Source: Gammaproteobacteria bacterium (GTDB lineage Bacteria > Pseudomonadota > Gammaproteobacteria > Legionellales > Legionellaceae). From it: a stretch of 34,474 nt of DNA. The stretch's first letter is position 1. Every line of letters begins with the position of its first letter. Where the stretch lies: contig JASBUZ010000011.1 in the NCBI GenBank assembly GCA_030147635.1, positions 1 to 34,474 of the forward strand, written 5' to 3'. Positions 7,491 through 15,588 of the stretch are shown here, piece after piece. The position numbers were made by a program, and so were the translations under genes. Below the pieces are notes generated by a model. It did not search any database and had not been told where the DNA came from. It saw only the letters and a list, made by a program, of their open reading frames with translations.

Positions 7491-7619
7491 ACAGGTCCTT
7501 CTGTTGCTGTATGTTGCCTGCAAACATAGTTGCATCTATTTCTTAAAATATCAACCGCATTAATACAAAAAACAAACTAATTGATTAAAATATACTACAA
7601 TTGTAAGTGAGGTGGTTGT

Positions 7620-8186
7620 ATGTATGTTGAATTAATTCGTAAGGACGATGAAGAGAGTTTTATTCAAGTCTTGCAGTTTCGAGTGGTGGCGGAACGTGTG
7701 TTTGACTCGCCGCTTCATATGTTGCCAGATTTGATGAAGCTTTTAGTGCAGAAAAGTTTGGGGTGCTACGCAATTCATTTTGTCGCGAACCCTTACGGTC
7801 GATTTGATGTGGAAATTAGTAGTGAATATCCGCAGGTTAAAGATGAACTTTTGTCCCTAAACCTGAGAAAGAAAGTGGGCCGACTGTATCGTTTGTTTTA
7901 CGAAATACCTGAAGCAGGCCTAGAAAGGTTAGATTATGATGACTTTGTCCAGAAATTATTAAGCTATAAGCCTCGTTATAGCAGCCTCGATGACGCAGCT
8001 TTATTTGGTTATCCTGTGCATTGGTATGGACTTCTGGAAACTTATCAATTCTTACATTTAGATGATGTGGCTGAAGAAGAGTTTTATCATCATGTGCTTA
8101 AAACGACAGATGAGCGCTGGGTGTCTCCAGCGATGAATCATAAGCCGTGTCCTTTTGATAGGCAGACTTTTTTGCAGATCAAGTGA
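7620..8186 (+). CDS. Unknown protein, possibly the N-terminal half of a HIT fusion
   Basis: No family is recognised. The 188-residue protein has a GAGGT site 6 bases before ATG 7620. It has no signal peptide or membrane segment, is acidic with many Tyr/Leu/Asp, and looks like a compact cytosolic domain. Near the end NHKPCPFDRQ is followed by codons ACT TTT TTG and a stop four codons later. The last four bases (GTGA) contain the start of the HIT-domain gene, so the two are at least translationally coupled. The run T_TTT_TTG at 8168-8174 is a -1 slippery pattern, and the -1 frame opens directly into the HIT domain. A fused product of about 380 residues is therefore possible, either by programmed slippage or through a recent frameshift in a once-single gene. 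Confidence 0.65.
   Translation: MYVELIRKDDEESFIQVLQFRVVAERVFDSPLHMLPDLMKLLVQKSLGCYAIHFVANPYGRFDVEISSEYPQVKDELLSLNLRKKVGRLYRLFYEIPEAGLERLDYDDFVQKLLSYKPRYSSLDDAALFGYPVHWYGLLETYQFLHLDDVAEEEFYHHVLKTTDERWVSPAMNHKPCPFDRQTFLQIK
8168..8174 (+). other. Candidate -1 ribosomal slippery heptamer
   Basis: T_TTT_TTG in the frame of the upstream gene fits X_XXY_YYZ. Slipping back one base joins the upstream frame to the HIT frame and reads Thr-Phe-Leu-Ala-Asp-Gln-Val-Ile. The match to the pattern is seen. Use as a recoding site is inference. Confidence 0.35.
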
Positions 8187-8755
8187 TCTCAGGTTTCGAT
8201 CATTTTCTGCTGTGTTTAAACTATCGCCCCATTGGAGACTCTCCGTTTCATGTTATGATTGTACCTTATCAACACGAAGCAGACTTGGTGCATATGACAC
8301 CAGCACATTTATTTGAGCTAGAGGCTCTGCTGCGAGCGACACTGAGAGTTTGGCCGGATGAAAAAGACGACTTATTTATCTATATGCAGAAGCATGCACA
8401 GTCTGGTATGACAGTGCCGCATTTGCATATTCATGTGCTGTGTCCATCAAAAAATGAGCCTTTTAGAGAGGACATTATTCAGCAGCTGCGTTATTTTGCA
8501 TCCTTGCTCGCGGGGCGTGAAGAAGAAGCACATGCTTTGGTACGAGAACCGTTATCAAGTGATGAGATGAAGCGACAAATTTGGCGCTTTGAGCGCCCTA
8601 TTAAACAGCAGCTGGCGCGTGAGCTCAAAATACAACAGCAGTGTTATGCGCAACTTCGGTTCAGCCGTGTACCTTTTCTAAAGTCAGGTTACTTTAAATC
8701 TCGCAGTATGCGCCATAAATTACAATCTAGACAAAAATTAAAGAGGATGGGTTAA
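8183..8755 (+). CDS. HIT (histidine triad) family protein with basic C-terminal extension
   Basis: 190 residues from GTG 8183, overlapping the previous stop as GTGA. The HIT signature is PHLHIHVL (H80, H82, H84), preceded by H71, with the fold's early strands visible as FDHFLLCLNYRPIGDSPFHVMIVP. HIT proteins are nucleotide hydrolases or transferases acting on AMP-linked substrates. The domain ends near residue 95. The remaining half is a Lys/Arg/Gln-rich extension that could bind nucleic acid. The GTG leaves the first HIT strand at the extreme N-terminus, and no ribosome site precedes it. This supports coupling to, or fusion with, the upstream protein. GTGA overlaps also occur at mltB/gspL and serC/aroA, so simple reinitiation is the main alternative. 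Confidence 0.75.
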   Translation: MISGFDHFLLCLNYRPIGDSPFHVMIVPYQHEADLVHMTPAHLFELEALLRATLRVWPDEKDDLFIYMQKHAQSGMTVPHLHIHVLCPSKNEPFREDIIQQLRYFASLLAGREEEAHALVREPLSSDEMKRQIWRFERPIKQQLARELKIQQQCYAQLRFSRVPFLKSGYFKSRSMRHKLQSRQKLKRMG

Positions 8756-8821
8756 ATAAAAATCATTTTTGCGATATAATGCCATCGATTGTCCATCGAC
8801 TTCTATGAGTTGGAGTGTTGT

Positions 8822-9187
8822 ATGAGTGAAGTGACTTACCATACCCCGTCCTCAGCACCTGAATTGGTGCTTACAGGTGCTGCTAAAAAGCACGTTCTTT
8901 CTTATCTTGAACAAAAACCAGAGCGAAAAGGGATTCGTTTCTCAGTGAAAAGGACTGGTTGTTCGGGTTTGTCGTATGTGGTGGATTATGTCGATTCTGC
9001 AAATGCGGATGATATGATTTTACCATTGATTGATGGCTACATTGTGTGTATCGAGAAAAAAAGTTATCCCTTTCTAAAGGGCGTGGAAGTCGATTATGTG
9101 AAGACGGGTTTGAACTGTCAGTTTGTGTTTAAAAATCCCAATCAGACTGGTCAATGTGGTTGCGGTGAGAGTTTCACAGTTGATTAA
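8822..9187 (+). CDS. A-type iron-sulfur cluster carrier (IscA/HesB family)
   Basis: The protein is 121 residues from ATG 8822, preceded by GGAG at 7 bases. An in-frame ATG-like start 11 codons earlier is less likely. The three family cysteines are present: TGCSGLSY (C47) and the C-terminal QCGCGESF (C112, C114). These bind Fe or a [2Fe-2S]/[4Fe-4S] cluster for delivery to apo-proteins. The gene stands apart from any isc or suf operon here, so whether it is IscA, SufA or ErpA cannot be decided. It may have its own promoter in the 66-base gap after the HIT gene. Confidence 0.9.
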   Translation: MSEVTYHTPSSAPELVLTGAAKKHVLSYLEQKPERKGIRFSVKRTGCSGLSYVVDYVDSANADDMILPLIDGYIVCIEKKSYPFLKGVEVDYVKTGLNCQFVFKNPNQTGQCGCGESFTVD

Positions 9188-9231
9188 CGAGTTGTTAACA
9201 AGAAAAACTTTTGCTTATGATTAAAGCAATA

Positions 9232-9260
9232 TTTACAGTCTTTGAAATATCTGTTACTAT
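9232..9260 (+). promoter_or_regulatory. Sigma-70 promoter of fis
   Basis: TTTACA (9232-9237), a 17-base spacer and TACTAT (9255-9260), with TG one base before the -10 (extended -10). Spacing is ideal and only one -35 base departs from consensus. The transcript would start near 9267, about 80 bases before the fis start codon. Confidence 0.6.
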
Positions 9261-9345
9261 TAAGCCCACGAAATTTGGCTTATACCGCTAGGTCTAAATT
9301 CTTTGTGCAAAATTTTAGTTTTGATTTTATTGATTGGAGAGAAAA

Positions 9346-9633
9346 ATGAGTGTGGTATCAGAGGAAGCGCGACTTCAACAGGATGGTTTGGCAGAAAATG
9401 TAACCCATGCTGTTAAAAAATATCTTTCAGCAGCAAATAGTAAAGATGCAAACCTAAACTTGTATCAGCTTATCATTGAAGAAATTGAAGCACCATTGTT
9501 CCGTACCGTAATGGAAATGACCCGTTACAATCAATCACGTGCAGCGCGTGTATTGGGTGTGAGCCGTGGTACATTACGTACGAAGTTGAAACGTTATTTT
9601 GATGAAGAGTTCATCGGAACACGTGACGAATAA
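9346..9633 (+). CDS. fis: DNA-binding protein Fis
   Basis: 95 residues from ATG 9346, with GGAGAG close upstream. An in-frame TTG at 9334 is rejected. The C-terminus carries the Fis helix-turn-helix at about 62-83 (NQSRAARVLGVSRGTLRTK), and the dimerisation helices precede it (LIIEEIEAPLFRTVMEMT). Fis bends DNA and controls rRNA, growth-phase and, in Legionella, virulence genes. The usual partner dusB is absent upstream. A separate promoter is visible at 9232-9260, and the rnpB promoter follows immediately downstream. Confidence 0.93.
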   Translation: MSVVSEEARLQQDGLAENVTHAVKKYLSAANSKDANLNLYQLIIEEIEAPLFRTVMEMTRYNQSRAARVLGVSRGTLRTKLKRYFDEEFIGTRDE

Positions 9634-9654
9634 ATGACTTAAGCGGCATTTTGG

Positions 9655-9683
9655 TCGACAGATGCATGTGATTGCGGTATCAT
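9655..9683 (+). promoter_or_regulatory. Sigma-70 promoter of rnpB
   Basis: TCGACA (9655-9660), exactly 17 bases, then TATCAT (9678-9683). The first base of the mature RNase P RNA by homology (G9691) falls 8 bases after the -10 box, where transcription would be expected to start. -35 matches 5 of 6, -10 matches 5 of 6. Confidence 0.75.
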
Positions 9684-9690
9684 CGCATGC

Positions 9691-10069
9691 GAAGTCGGTC
9701 AGGCAATCGCTCTTTATTTAGGTAAAGGGAGGAAAGTCCGGGCTCCATAGAGCAGAGTGCCAGGTAACCCCTGGGAGGCGTGAGCCTACGGAAAGTGCCA
9801 CAGAAAATATACCGCCTACTTTAAAGCCCCTCTTGGGGCTTTAAGCGTTTAGGTAAGGGTGAAATGGTGCGGTAAGAGCGCACCGCGCGTCTGGTAACAG
9901 ACGTGGCAGGGAAAACCCCACTCGGAGCAAGGCCAAATAGAGATTGATGAGTCAAAAAAGACTCTACACGTGGCTCGCGTGCAATCAGGGTAGGCTGCTT
10001 GAGGCAAGCGGTGACGCTTGTCCCAGATGAATGATTGCCCACGACAGAACCCGGCTTATCGACCGACTT
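9691..10069 (+). ncRNA. rnpB: RNase P RNA (M1, class A)
   Basis: This is the catalytic RNA that matures tRNA 5' ends. GAAGTCGGTC at the 5' end pairs with GACCGAC at the 3' end (P1). GAGGAAAGTCCGGGCTCC, the run GGTAAGAGCGCACC, GAAAACCCCACTCGGAGCAA, and ACAGAACCCGGCTTATC are conserved core blocks of bacterial RNase P RNA. A long hairpin with AAAGCCCC/GGGGCTTT forms P12. Length is about 379 bases, like the E. coli RNA (377). The P1 end is followed by CTTTTTATTTCTTT. The rnc stop codon on the opposite strand starts only one or two bases later, so the two transcripts converge with no spacer. Confidence 0.96.
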
Positions 10070-10070
10070 T

Positions 10071-10742
10071 TTATTTCTTTAAATGCTTAAGCATATTCAG
10101 CGCAGCTTGTTGCTCTGCCTTACGGCGTGTTGTTGCGTTTCCTTCTTGAGATAAACCCAAAGCTTCGATAGTGCAGGCTACCTGAAAGTTTTTCGCGTGG
10201 GCCGCTCCTGTGCTTTGTATTAGTTTATAGCTGGGGAGTGGAATTTTATTGGCGTGCAGATATTCTTGTAGCTCTGTTTTTGCGTCTTTGGCCGATACTT
10301 GCTGAGCACTCAACCTTTTGTGATAAACCTGTAAGATAAGCGCTTGAGCGGCAGCAAAGCCGCCATCCACAAAGACTGCTCCAAAAAGCGCCTCTAGTGC
10401 GTCTGCCAAAGTGGAGGTGCGTTCAGTGCCTCCTGTTTTTATCTCGCCGGGGCCAAGAGAAAGATATTGCCCAAGCGCGAGTTCTTTGGCGATAGCAGCG
10501 AGTGTGTCTCCTCGAACCAAGCTTGCTCGAATCGGACTGAGTTCGCCTTCTTTAAGGCCCGGGTGGCGCTTTAAGAGCTCATCCGCAATGACCAAATTTA
10601 AAACCGCATCTCCCAAAAACTCGAGTCGCTCATTGTGTGGCTTGCCAGCACTACGATGGGTGAGTGCTTCTTTTAAAGTGGCCTCAGCTTGAAAGGTGTA
10701 GCCGAGTTGCGAGCTAAGTTGTTTGATATCTGCATGAGCCAT
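10071..10742 (-). CDS. rnc: Ribonuclease III
   Basis: 223 residues. The signature NERLEFLGDAVL gives E38, E41 and D45, and STLADALEALFGAVF gives D114 and E117, numbered as in the E. coli enzyme. All metal-binding residues are present. The C-terminal double-stranded-RNA-binding domain (about 150-223) begins with DAKTELQEYL and ends with RRKAEQQAALNML. It cleaves dsRNA in rRNA and mRNA processing. It is the third gene of lepA-lepB-rnc, 90 bases after lepB, with an AGGA ribosome site. The usual next gene, era, is absent. Instead rnpB faces it. Confidence 0.96.
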   Translation of the reverse strand: MAHADIKQLSSQLGYTFQAEATLKEALTHRSAGKPHNERLEFLGDAVLNLVIADELLKRHPGLKEGELSPIRASLVRGDTLAAIAKELALGQYLSLGPGEIKTGGTERTSTLADALEALFGAVFVDGGFAAAQALILQVYHKRLSAQQVSAKDAKTELQEYLHANKIPLPSYKLIQSTGAAHAKNFQVACTIEALGLSQEGNATTRRKAEQQAALNMLKHLKK

Positions 10743-10832
10743 GAAGTGGTCCTGTCAAATTAGGGAAAGTGGGGGTGGTACACGGCGTATATTGCTCAGT
10801 GGGAGCTAACATAAATATAGTTTTTCCTCTTT

Positions 10833-11588
10833 TTAGTGTAGGACATGTCCAATATTCTCCCATCGAATAGCGTGCTTTTTACCATTCCAGCTCATCCAAA
10901 CGAAAAAGGCGCGGCCACGTAAGTTTTCTTCTGGTAAAAAGCCCCAATAGCGACTGTCTGCGCTATCATCTCGATTATCACCCAACATAAAGTAATAGCC
11001 TTCAGGGACTGTGATATCAAAATCGATAGGCGCTTTTTTAGGATCAACATAGACGTTGTGTATCACACCATTTAAGTCTTCTTGATAGCGGGCAACCGCT
11101 TTTCCTGAACTTTCATCGACAGTGTATTCGATAAATTTCTGTGGCATTTCTTTGCCATTGATGGTGAGCTTCTTATTGTGATAAGCAATCACATCACCAG
11201 GTACACCAATGACGCGTTTGATGTAGTCTAGAGATGGATCAGGAGGCCATCTAAAGACGGCAATATCACCAGTTTTAGGGTTTTTAATTGGGAGAATTTT
11301 GGTTTCTAGCACCGGGAGGTGCAGGCCGTAGGCAAATTTGTTGACGGCCACGAAATCACCCACCTGTAGAGTAGGCTCAAGCGAGCCCGACGGAATGCGA
11401 AAAGGCTCGATTAAAAAAGAGCGAAGCAACAGCACCACCAAGAAAATCGGGAAAAAAGCACGTGCGTGTTCAACCAGCTTAGGTTCTTTTTCCGAGGTAC
11501 TACGTACTTTGGCCCAGAGGTACTTGTCGAGTAGCACGATGAATCCACTAACAGCTGTGAGGATAACGAGTAGTAACGCAAAACTCAT
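10833..11588 (-). CDS. lepB: Signal peptidase I
   Basis: 251 residues, inner-membrane serine protease that removes Sec/Tat signal peptides. Two membrane helices lie near 3-20 and 45-60. The catalytic Ser is in IPSGSLEPT (S69, with Leu replacing the usual Met) and the catalytic Lys in DYIKRVIGVPGD (K124). The C-terminal box GDNRDDSADSRYWGF is intact. GGAGAG lies 6 bases before ATG 11588. The gene follows lepA by 20 bases. It would process the many exported proteins in this window. Confidence 0.96.
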   Translation of the reverse strand: MSFALLLVILTAVSGFIVLLDKYLWAKVRSTSEKEPKLVEHARAFFPIFLVVLLLRSFLIEPFRIPSGSLEPTLQVGDFVAVNKFAYGLHLPVLETKILPIKNPKTGDIAVFRWPPDPSLDYIKRVIGVPGDVIAYHNKKLTINGKEMPQKFIEYTVDESSGKAVARYQEDLNGVIHNVYVDPKKAPIDFDITVPEGYYFMLGDNRDDSADSRYWGFLPEENLRGRAFFVWMSWNGKKHAIRWENIGHVLH

Positions 11589-11608
11589 TGGTTTCTCTCC
11601 AAGGTTTA

Positions 11609-13414
11609 TTATTTTTTCTTATCAGAGCGAAAAACGGCCATGAATGCTTCTTGTGGAATTTCAACATGTCCAATTTGCTTCATGCGTTTTTTACCTGCTT
11701 TTTGCTTTTCAAGCAATTTTTTCTTACGTGAAATATCACCACCATAGCATTTAGCCGTCACATTTTTTCGGAGTGCTTTCACGGTTTGTCTGGCAATAAT
11801 TTGGTTGCCGATGGCTGCTTGAATGGCAACATCAAACATTTGGCGTGGAATGATTTCACGCATGCGCTCTGTTAAATCACGTCCTTTGCTTTGCGCATTG
11901 TCTTTATGGACAATTAAGGCGAGTGCATCTACTTTTTCGCTGTTAATCAAAACATCCATACGAACGAGATTCGCTGCATCAAAGCGCAAGAAGTTGTAAT
12001 CGAGCGATGCATAACCACGACTTGCTGATTTAATTCGGTCAAAAAAGTCAGAGACTACTTCACTCATTGGCAAATCATAGGTAACAGAGATTTGTCGACC
12101 ACTGTAAGTCATATTGACTTGCACCCCACGACGCTCAACACACAAGGTAATGATGGCACCTAAGTATTTTTCAGGGACCAAGATATTAGCGCGTACAATC
12201 GGCTCACGAAGCTCATCGATTTGCTGAGTTGGAGGTAAGCGTGATGGGTTATCAATCATCAAGGTTTCACCCTTGGTGGTAATCACTTGATAAACTACGG
12301 TTGGGGCAGTTGAAATTAAATCGAGATTGTATTCACGTTCTAATCTTTCTTGGATAATTTCCATGTGCAGCATCCCTAAAAAGCCGCAACGAAAGCCAAA
12401 TCCAAGGGCATCGGATGATTCAGGCTCATAGAAAAGGGACGCATCGTTTAAGCTCAATTTGGCAAGCGCATCACGAAAGGCTTCAAAAGCATCGGATTGA
12501 ACGGGGAACAGTCCTGCATACACTTGAGGTTTAACATGCTGGAACCCAGGTAAAGGCTTAGCCGCTGGGTTTTTATCAAGCGTTAAAGTATCACCAACAG
12601 GGGCACCTTGAATGTCTTTAATGCCTGCGACCACATAACCTACTTCACCAGCACGGAGTGCCTCCGTTGGTGTGCGCTTAGGTGTGAAAATACCGACTTG
12701 GTCAACCTCATAGCTACGTCCTGTCGACATGACACGCATTTTCTGGCCTTTCTTGAGACTGCCATTGACGATACGTACCAGCGAGATGACGCCTAAGTAG
12801 CTATCAAACCAGGAATCAATAATCAGTGCTTCAAGCGGGGCGTCCATATTGCCTGTAGGAGGCGGAATTTCAGCAACTAATGCTTCGAGTACATCTTCGA
12901 CACCCAGACCTGTTTTAGCACTGGTGTGAATTGCACCGGTTGCATCAATACCAATAATATCTTCAATTTCAGCGCAGACACTGTCGGGATCTGCTTGAGG
13001 CAAATCAATTTTATTCAGGACGGGTAGCACCTCAAGTGATTGATCGATTGCGGTATAACAAACAGCAACTGTTTGTGCTTCAACGCCTTGAGCAGCATCT
13101 ACGACTAGTAGTGCACCCTCACAAGCAGCAAGACTTCGTGAGACTTCATAGCTGAAATCAACGTGTCCTGGGGTATCAATAAAGTTCAGTAAATACGTTT
13201 TACCATCTTTGGCTTTATAGTTGAGCGAGACGCTTTGCGCTTTAATGGTAATACCGCGTTCACGCTCAATATCCATAGAGTCAAGGACTTGCGCACTCAT
13301 TTCACGCTCACTCAAGCCACCACAATGTTGGATAAATCGGTCGGCGAGCGTAGATTTTCCGTGATCGATATGTGCAATGATCGAAAAATTACGGATTAAG
13401 CTTAAGTCTGTCAC
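11609..13414 (-). CDS. lepA: Elongation factor 4 (LepA), ribosomal back-translocase
   Basis: 601 residues, full length for the family. G1 [10 protein letters not shown]3 DTPGHVDF and G4 NKIDLP are intact, followed by EF-G-like domains II-V and the LepA-specific basic C-terminal domain ([19 protein letters not shown]). It is a GTPase acting on translocated or stalled ribosomes and on 30S biogenesis. The start is GTG at 13414. First gene of lepA-lepB-rnc. The promoter was not clear by eye. Confidence 0.97.
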   Translation of the reverse strand: MTDLSLIRNFSIIAHIDHGKSTLADRFIQHCGGLSEREMSAQVLDSMDIERERGITIKAQSVSLNYKAKDGKTYLLNFIDTPGHVDFSYEVSRSLAACEGALLVVDAAQGVEAQTVAVCYTAIDQSLEVLPVLNKIDLPQADPDSVCAEIEDIIGIDATGAIHTSAKTGLGVEDVLEALVAEIPPPTGNMDAPLEALIIDSWFDSYLGVISLVRIVNGSLKKGQKMRVMSTGRSYEVDQVGIFTPKRTPTEALRAGEVGYVVAGIKDIQGAPVGDTLTLDKNPAAKPLPGFQHVKPQVYAGLFPVQSDAFEAFRDALAKLSLNDASLFYEPESSDALGFGFRCGFLGMLHMEIIQERLEREYNLDLISTAPTVVYQVITTKGETLMIDNPSRLPPTQQIDELREPIVRANILVPEKYLGAIITLCVERRGVQVNMTYSGRQISVTYDLPMSEVVSDFFDRIKSASRGYASLDYNFLRFDAANLVRMDVLINSEKVDALALIVHKDNAQSKGRDLTERMREIIPRQMFDVAIQAAIGNQIIARQTVKALRKNVTAKCYGGDISRKKKLLEKQKAGKKRMKQIGHVEIPQEAFMAVFRSDKKK

Positions 13415-13471
13415 TGATGATCACTCAATAATAAATTGCCGTATTTTAGCTTAATTTCCACAATAGAGCAC

Positions 13472-13524
13472 GGGTTCAGGGCTTGAATTTTGAATCCCAG
13501 ATTCAAAACTCAAGCCCTGAACCC
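13472..13524. repeat. 53-base near-perfect palindrome
   Basis: Arms of 25 bases at 13472-13496 and 13500-13524 are complementary at 24 positions around the 3-base centre CCA. The arms contain GGGTTCAGGGCTTGA. It lies 12 bases after the stop of the Lcl-like gene and upstream of lepA. No T-run follows on either strand, so it is not a standard terminator. It could be a REP/MITE-like element or an mRNA-stabilising hairpin. Confidence 0.75.
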
Positions 13525-13536
13525 TGAAATTTCTGT

Positions 13537-14442
13537 CTAGATATAAAATTTTCGCATCGCTCGTACATAGCCATCTGGGTTTGTAATTAGGCGGGTGGCC
13601 ACGGAACTCGCATCACTGGGATTGATTAAGTAGGCGCGGGTGCTGTCTTTGTTTGTTGCAAAATCGCTGGTCGAGGTCCAATAAAAGCCGTTTTTTAACG
13701 CTTCGCCATTACTTGCAGAAGCGAGTGCCTTATTAATGACGTGGATATTTGTTGTGACATATTGCCATTCGTATAGCGATGGCAAATACCAGCCACCGAA
13801 ACAGATATTTTCATTGGTGACTGGGGTGGTGCAACTGGTACTTTGTCCATCATCTTGAGCAAACCAAGTCGATGCGGCAAAGGCTGCAATGTTCGCACCA
13901 TCGTCACTGTTAATTCTCGCGATTAGAGTTGCTGTATTGATTGCGCCGGCTCCGAGCCCTGAGCCACTGGGGTACTCATTTGTATTTGCTGAGAACTTCA
14001 TTTTGTTATTAGACTGATCTTGGGTTGCTAAAACCAAGCCATCATGCTTGGTTGGGTCAACATAAACAACCACCCCACCTTGTAAAATATCGCCGATTGC
14101 AACAGAGCCTATAGCGCTAATAGTGCTAACACGATTTTCTGTAGTAATTGTAATTCCTGGCCCTGCTTGGTAGTTTCCAAAGATGGTAGAGCCAATGATT
14201 AAGACACCATTTTCTCCAGAGTAGTTTCCGCTAATCATACTCAACCCATTGCTTGTTGTGATATCAATGCCGAATCCGGGTATGTAAGCACCTGAAATGA
14301 CATTACCACTGACCGTTACCCCATTCATGCCGATGTAGGGTATTGTTGGGTCTGTAGCAAGTTTTCTATTAGGGGCACCATGCAGTGTGTATCCGTATAC
14401 AAAGAGGGTTATTGCGAGGGCAGAAGCAATGAGTTTATTCAT
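13537..14442 (-). CDS. Exported Lcl-like surface protein with DUF1566 domain
   Basis: 301 residues with a signal peptide (IASALAITLFVYGYTLHGA). Residues about 38-115 hold degenerate short units built on GNY/GNV, GI-x-IT and S-x-IS, a pattern of repetitive fibre or beta-helix stalks. The C-terminal half (about 120-300) resembles DUF1566/Lcl_C: GGVVVYVDPTKHDGLVLATQDQ, then GAGAINTATLI, ICFGGWYLPSLYEW, FYWTSTS and the closing YVRAMRKF. In Legionella pneumophila the same domain ends the adhesin Lcl, where collagen-like repeats form the stalk. No Gly-X-Y collagen repeats are present here. It is probably a surface adhesin or biofilm factor. The ribosome site is weak. Confidence 0.72.
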   Translation of the reverse strand: MNKLIASALAITLFVYGYTLHGAPNRKLATDPTIPYIGMNGVTVSGNVISGAYIPGFGIDITTSNGLSMISGNYSGENGVLIIGSTIFGNYQAGPGITITTENRVSTISAIGSVAIGDILQGGVVVYVDPTKHDGLVLATQDQSNNKMKFSANTNEYPSGSGLGAGAINTATLIARINSDDGANIAAFAASTWFAQDDGQSTSCTTPVTNENICFGGWYLPSLYEWQYVTTNIHVINKALASASNGEALKNGFYWTSTSDFATNKDSTRAYLINPSDASSVATRLITNPDGYVRAMRKFYI

Positions 14443-14574
14443 TAGTTGATATGCTCAATAAAAAAGAGAGTAGACAAAAACGTATCGCAAACTTCTTTGT
14501 ATTGCAAAATGTTTGAAATACAGTAATCATCTGAGTTCTCAATATTGATGTTTAATCAAAGCTGAGGGTAGAGA

Positions 14575-15588
14575 ATGATGCGAATGAAAGCTCGGATAGC
14601 AGTGTTTTTAGGATTGTTTTTGAGTGTGGGAGTACTATATGCAGATGACGCGCTTCTGAGAAAGAAAGCTGCACAAGTTTTTGTACAAGATATGGCAGAA
14701 AAACATGGTTTTAAGCGTGCATACGTTGAAGATGCGCTGAAAGAAGCACAATATAAGTCACGCATTATTGAGTTGATGAATCAGCCTTACGAGAAGAAAA
14801 CTTGGGATGTATACCGGGCCATTTTTTTAACCCCTGAACGTGTCGAAGGAGGAATTAAGTTTTGGCACGATAACCAAGAAAGCCTCGCGCGTGCTGAGAA
14901 AAAGTTTGGGGTGCCAGCATCAGTGATTGTTGCAATTCTTGGTGTTGAGACTCGTTATGGTGAAAAACAAGGGACCTACCGGGTACTGGATGCGCTCACC
15001 ACGCTTGCTTTTTATTATCCGAAGCGCAGTGCTTATTTTAAGCGTGAACTTGAACAGTATTTATTGTTGTGCAAAGAACACAAGGTCCCGGTGACTGAAT
15101 ATGTCGGCTCTTATGCTGGTGCTATTGGGCAACCACAATTTATGCCAAGCAGCTATCGGCAATATGCAGTAGATTTTAAAAAAGCAGGAGACAATAGTCA
15201 TCCAGATTTGGTGCGTGAAAACAAAGATGTGATTGCAAGTATTGCGAATTACTTTAAGCGTCATGGCTGGAAATCTGGAGAAGATGTGGTGGAACCCGCT
15301 GTGGTGAAGGGTGATGCCTATGAGAAGTTGAAAACCAATGGTAGACGAGCAAACTACTCTTATAAAAAACTGGTACGAGCAGGGGTTAAGCCTGCAGAAC
15401 CCGTGAAAAACCCACCCAGTAGAGCAGGTCTAATTGAACTTCAGTTGAAAGGTGATGGCCATGTGTACTGGATGGCATTTCATAACTTTTATGTGATTAT
15501 GCGTTATAATATCAGCCCGCAGTATGCCCTTGTAGTACATTTATTATCCAAGCAGTTGCAAGAGCAATATGAGGCGAAGAACGCGTGA
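14575..15588 (+). CDS. mltB: Membrane-bound/periplasmic lytic murein transglycosylase B
   Basis: 337 residues. It cleaves the MurNAc-GlcNAc bond in peptidoglycan, forming 1,6-anhydroMurNAc. The catalytic Glu lies in ILGVETRYGEKQGTYR. Other family blocks are YAGAIGQPQFMPSSYRQYAVDF and NYFKRHGWKSGEDV. A signal peptide (AVFLGLFLSVGVLYA) has no lipobox, so the enzyme is probably periplasmic rather than lipid-anchored, unlike E. coli MltB. Start codons at 14575, 14578 and 14584 are all possible. The stop overlaps the GTG start of gspL by 4 bases (GTGA). This puts a wall-cutting enzyme in one operon with two T2SS inner-membrane parts. Confidence 0.92.
   Translation: MMRMKARIAVFLGLFLSVGVLYADDALLRKKAAQVFVQDMAEKHGFKRAYVEDALKEAQYKSRIIELMNQPYEKKTWDVYRAIFLTPERVEGGIKFWHDNQESLARAEKKFGVPASVIVAILGVETRYGEKQGTYRVLDALTTLAFYYPKRSAYFKRELEQYLLLCKEHKVPVTEYVGSYAGAIGQPQFMPSSYRQYAVDFKKAGDNSHPDLVRENKDVIASIANYFKRHGWKSGEDVVEPAVVKGDAYEKLKTNGRRANYSYKKLVRAGVKPAEPVKNPPSRAGLIELQLKGDGHVYWMAFHNFYVIMRYNISPQYALVVHLLSKQLQEQYEAKNA

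Noticed and set aside
7491-7619. Fluoride riboswitch before crcB
   Set aside because: No conserved aptamer blocks were found on the minus strand. The leader is AT-rich with no matching pairings.
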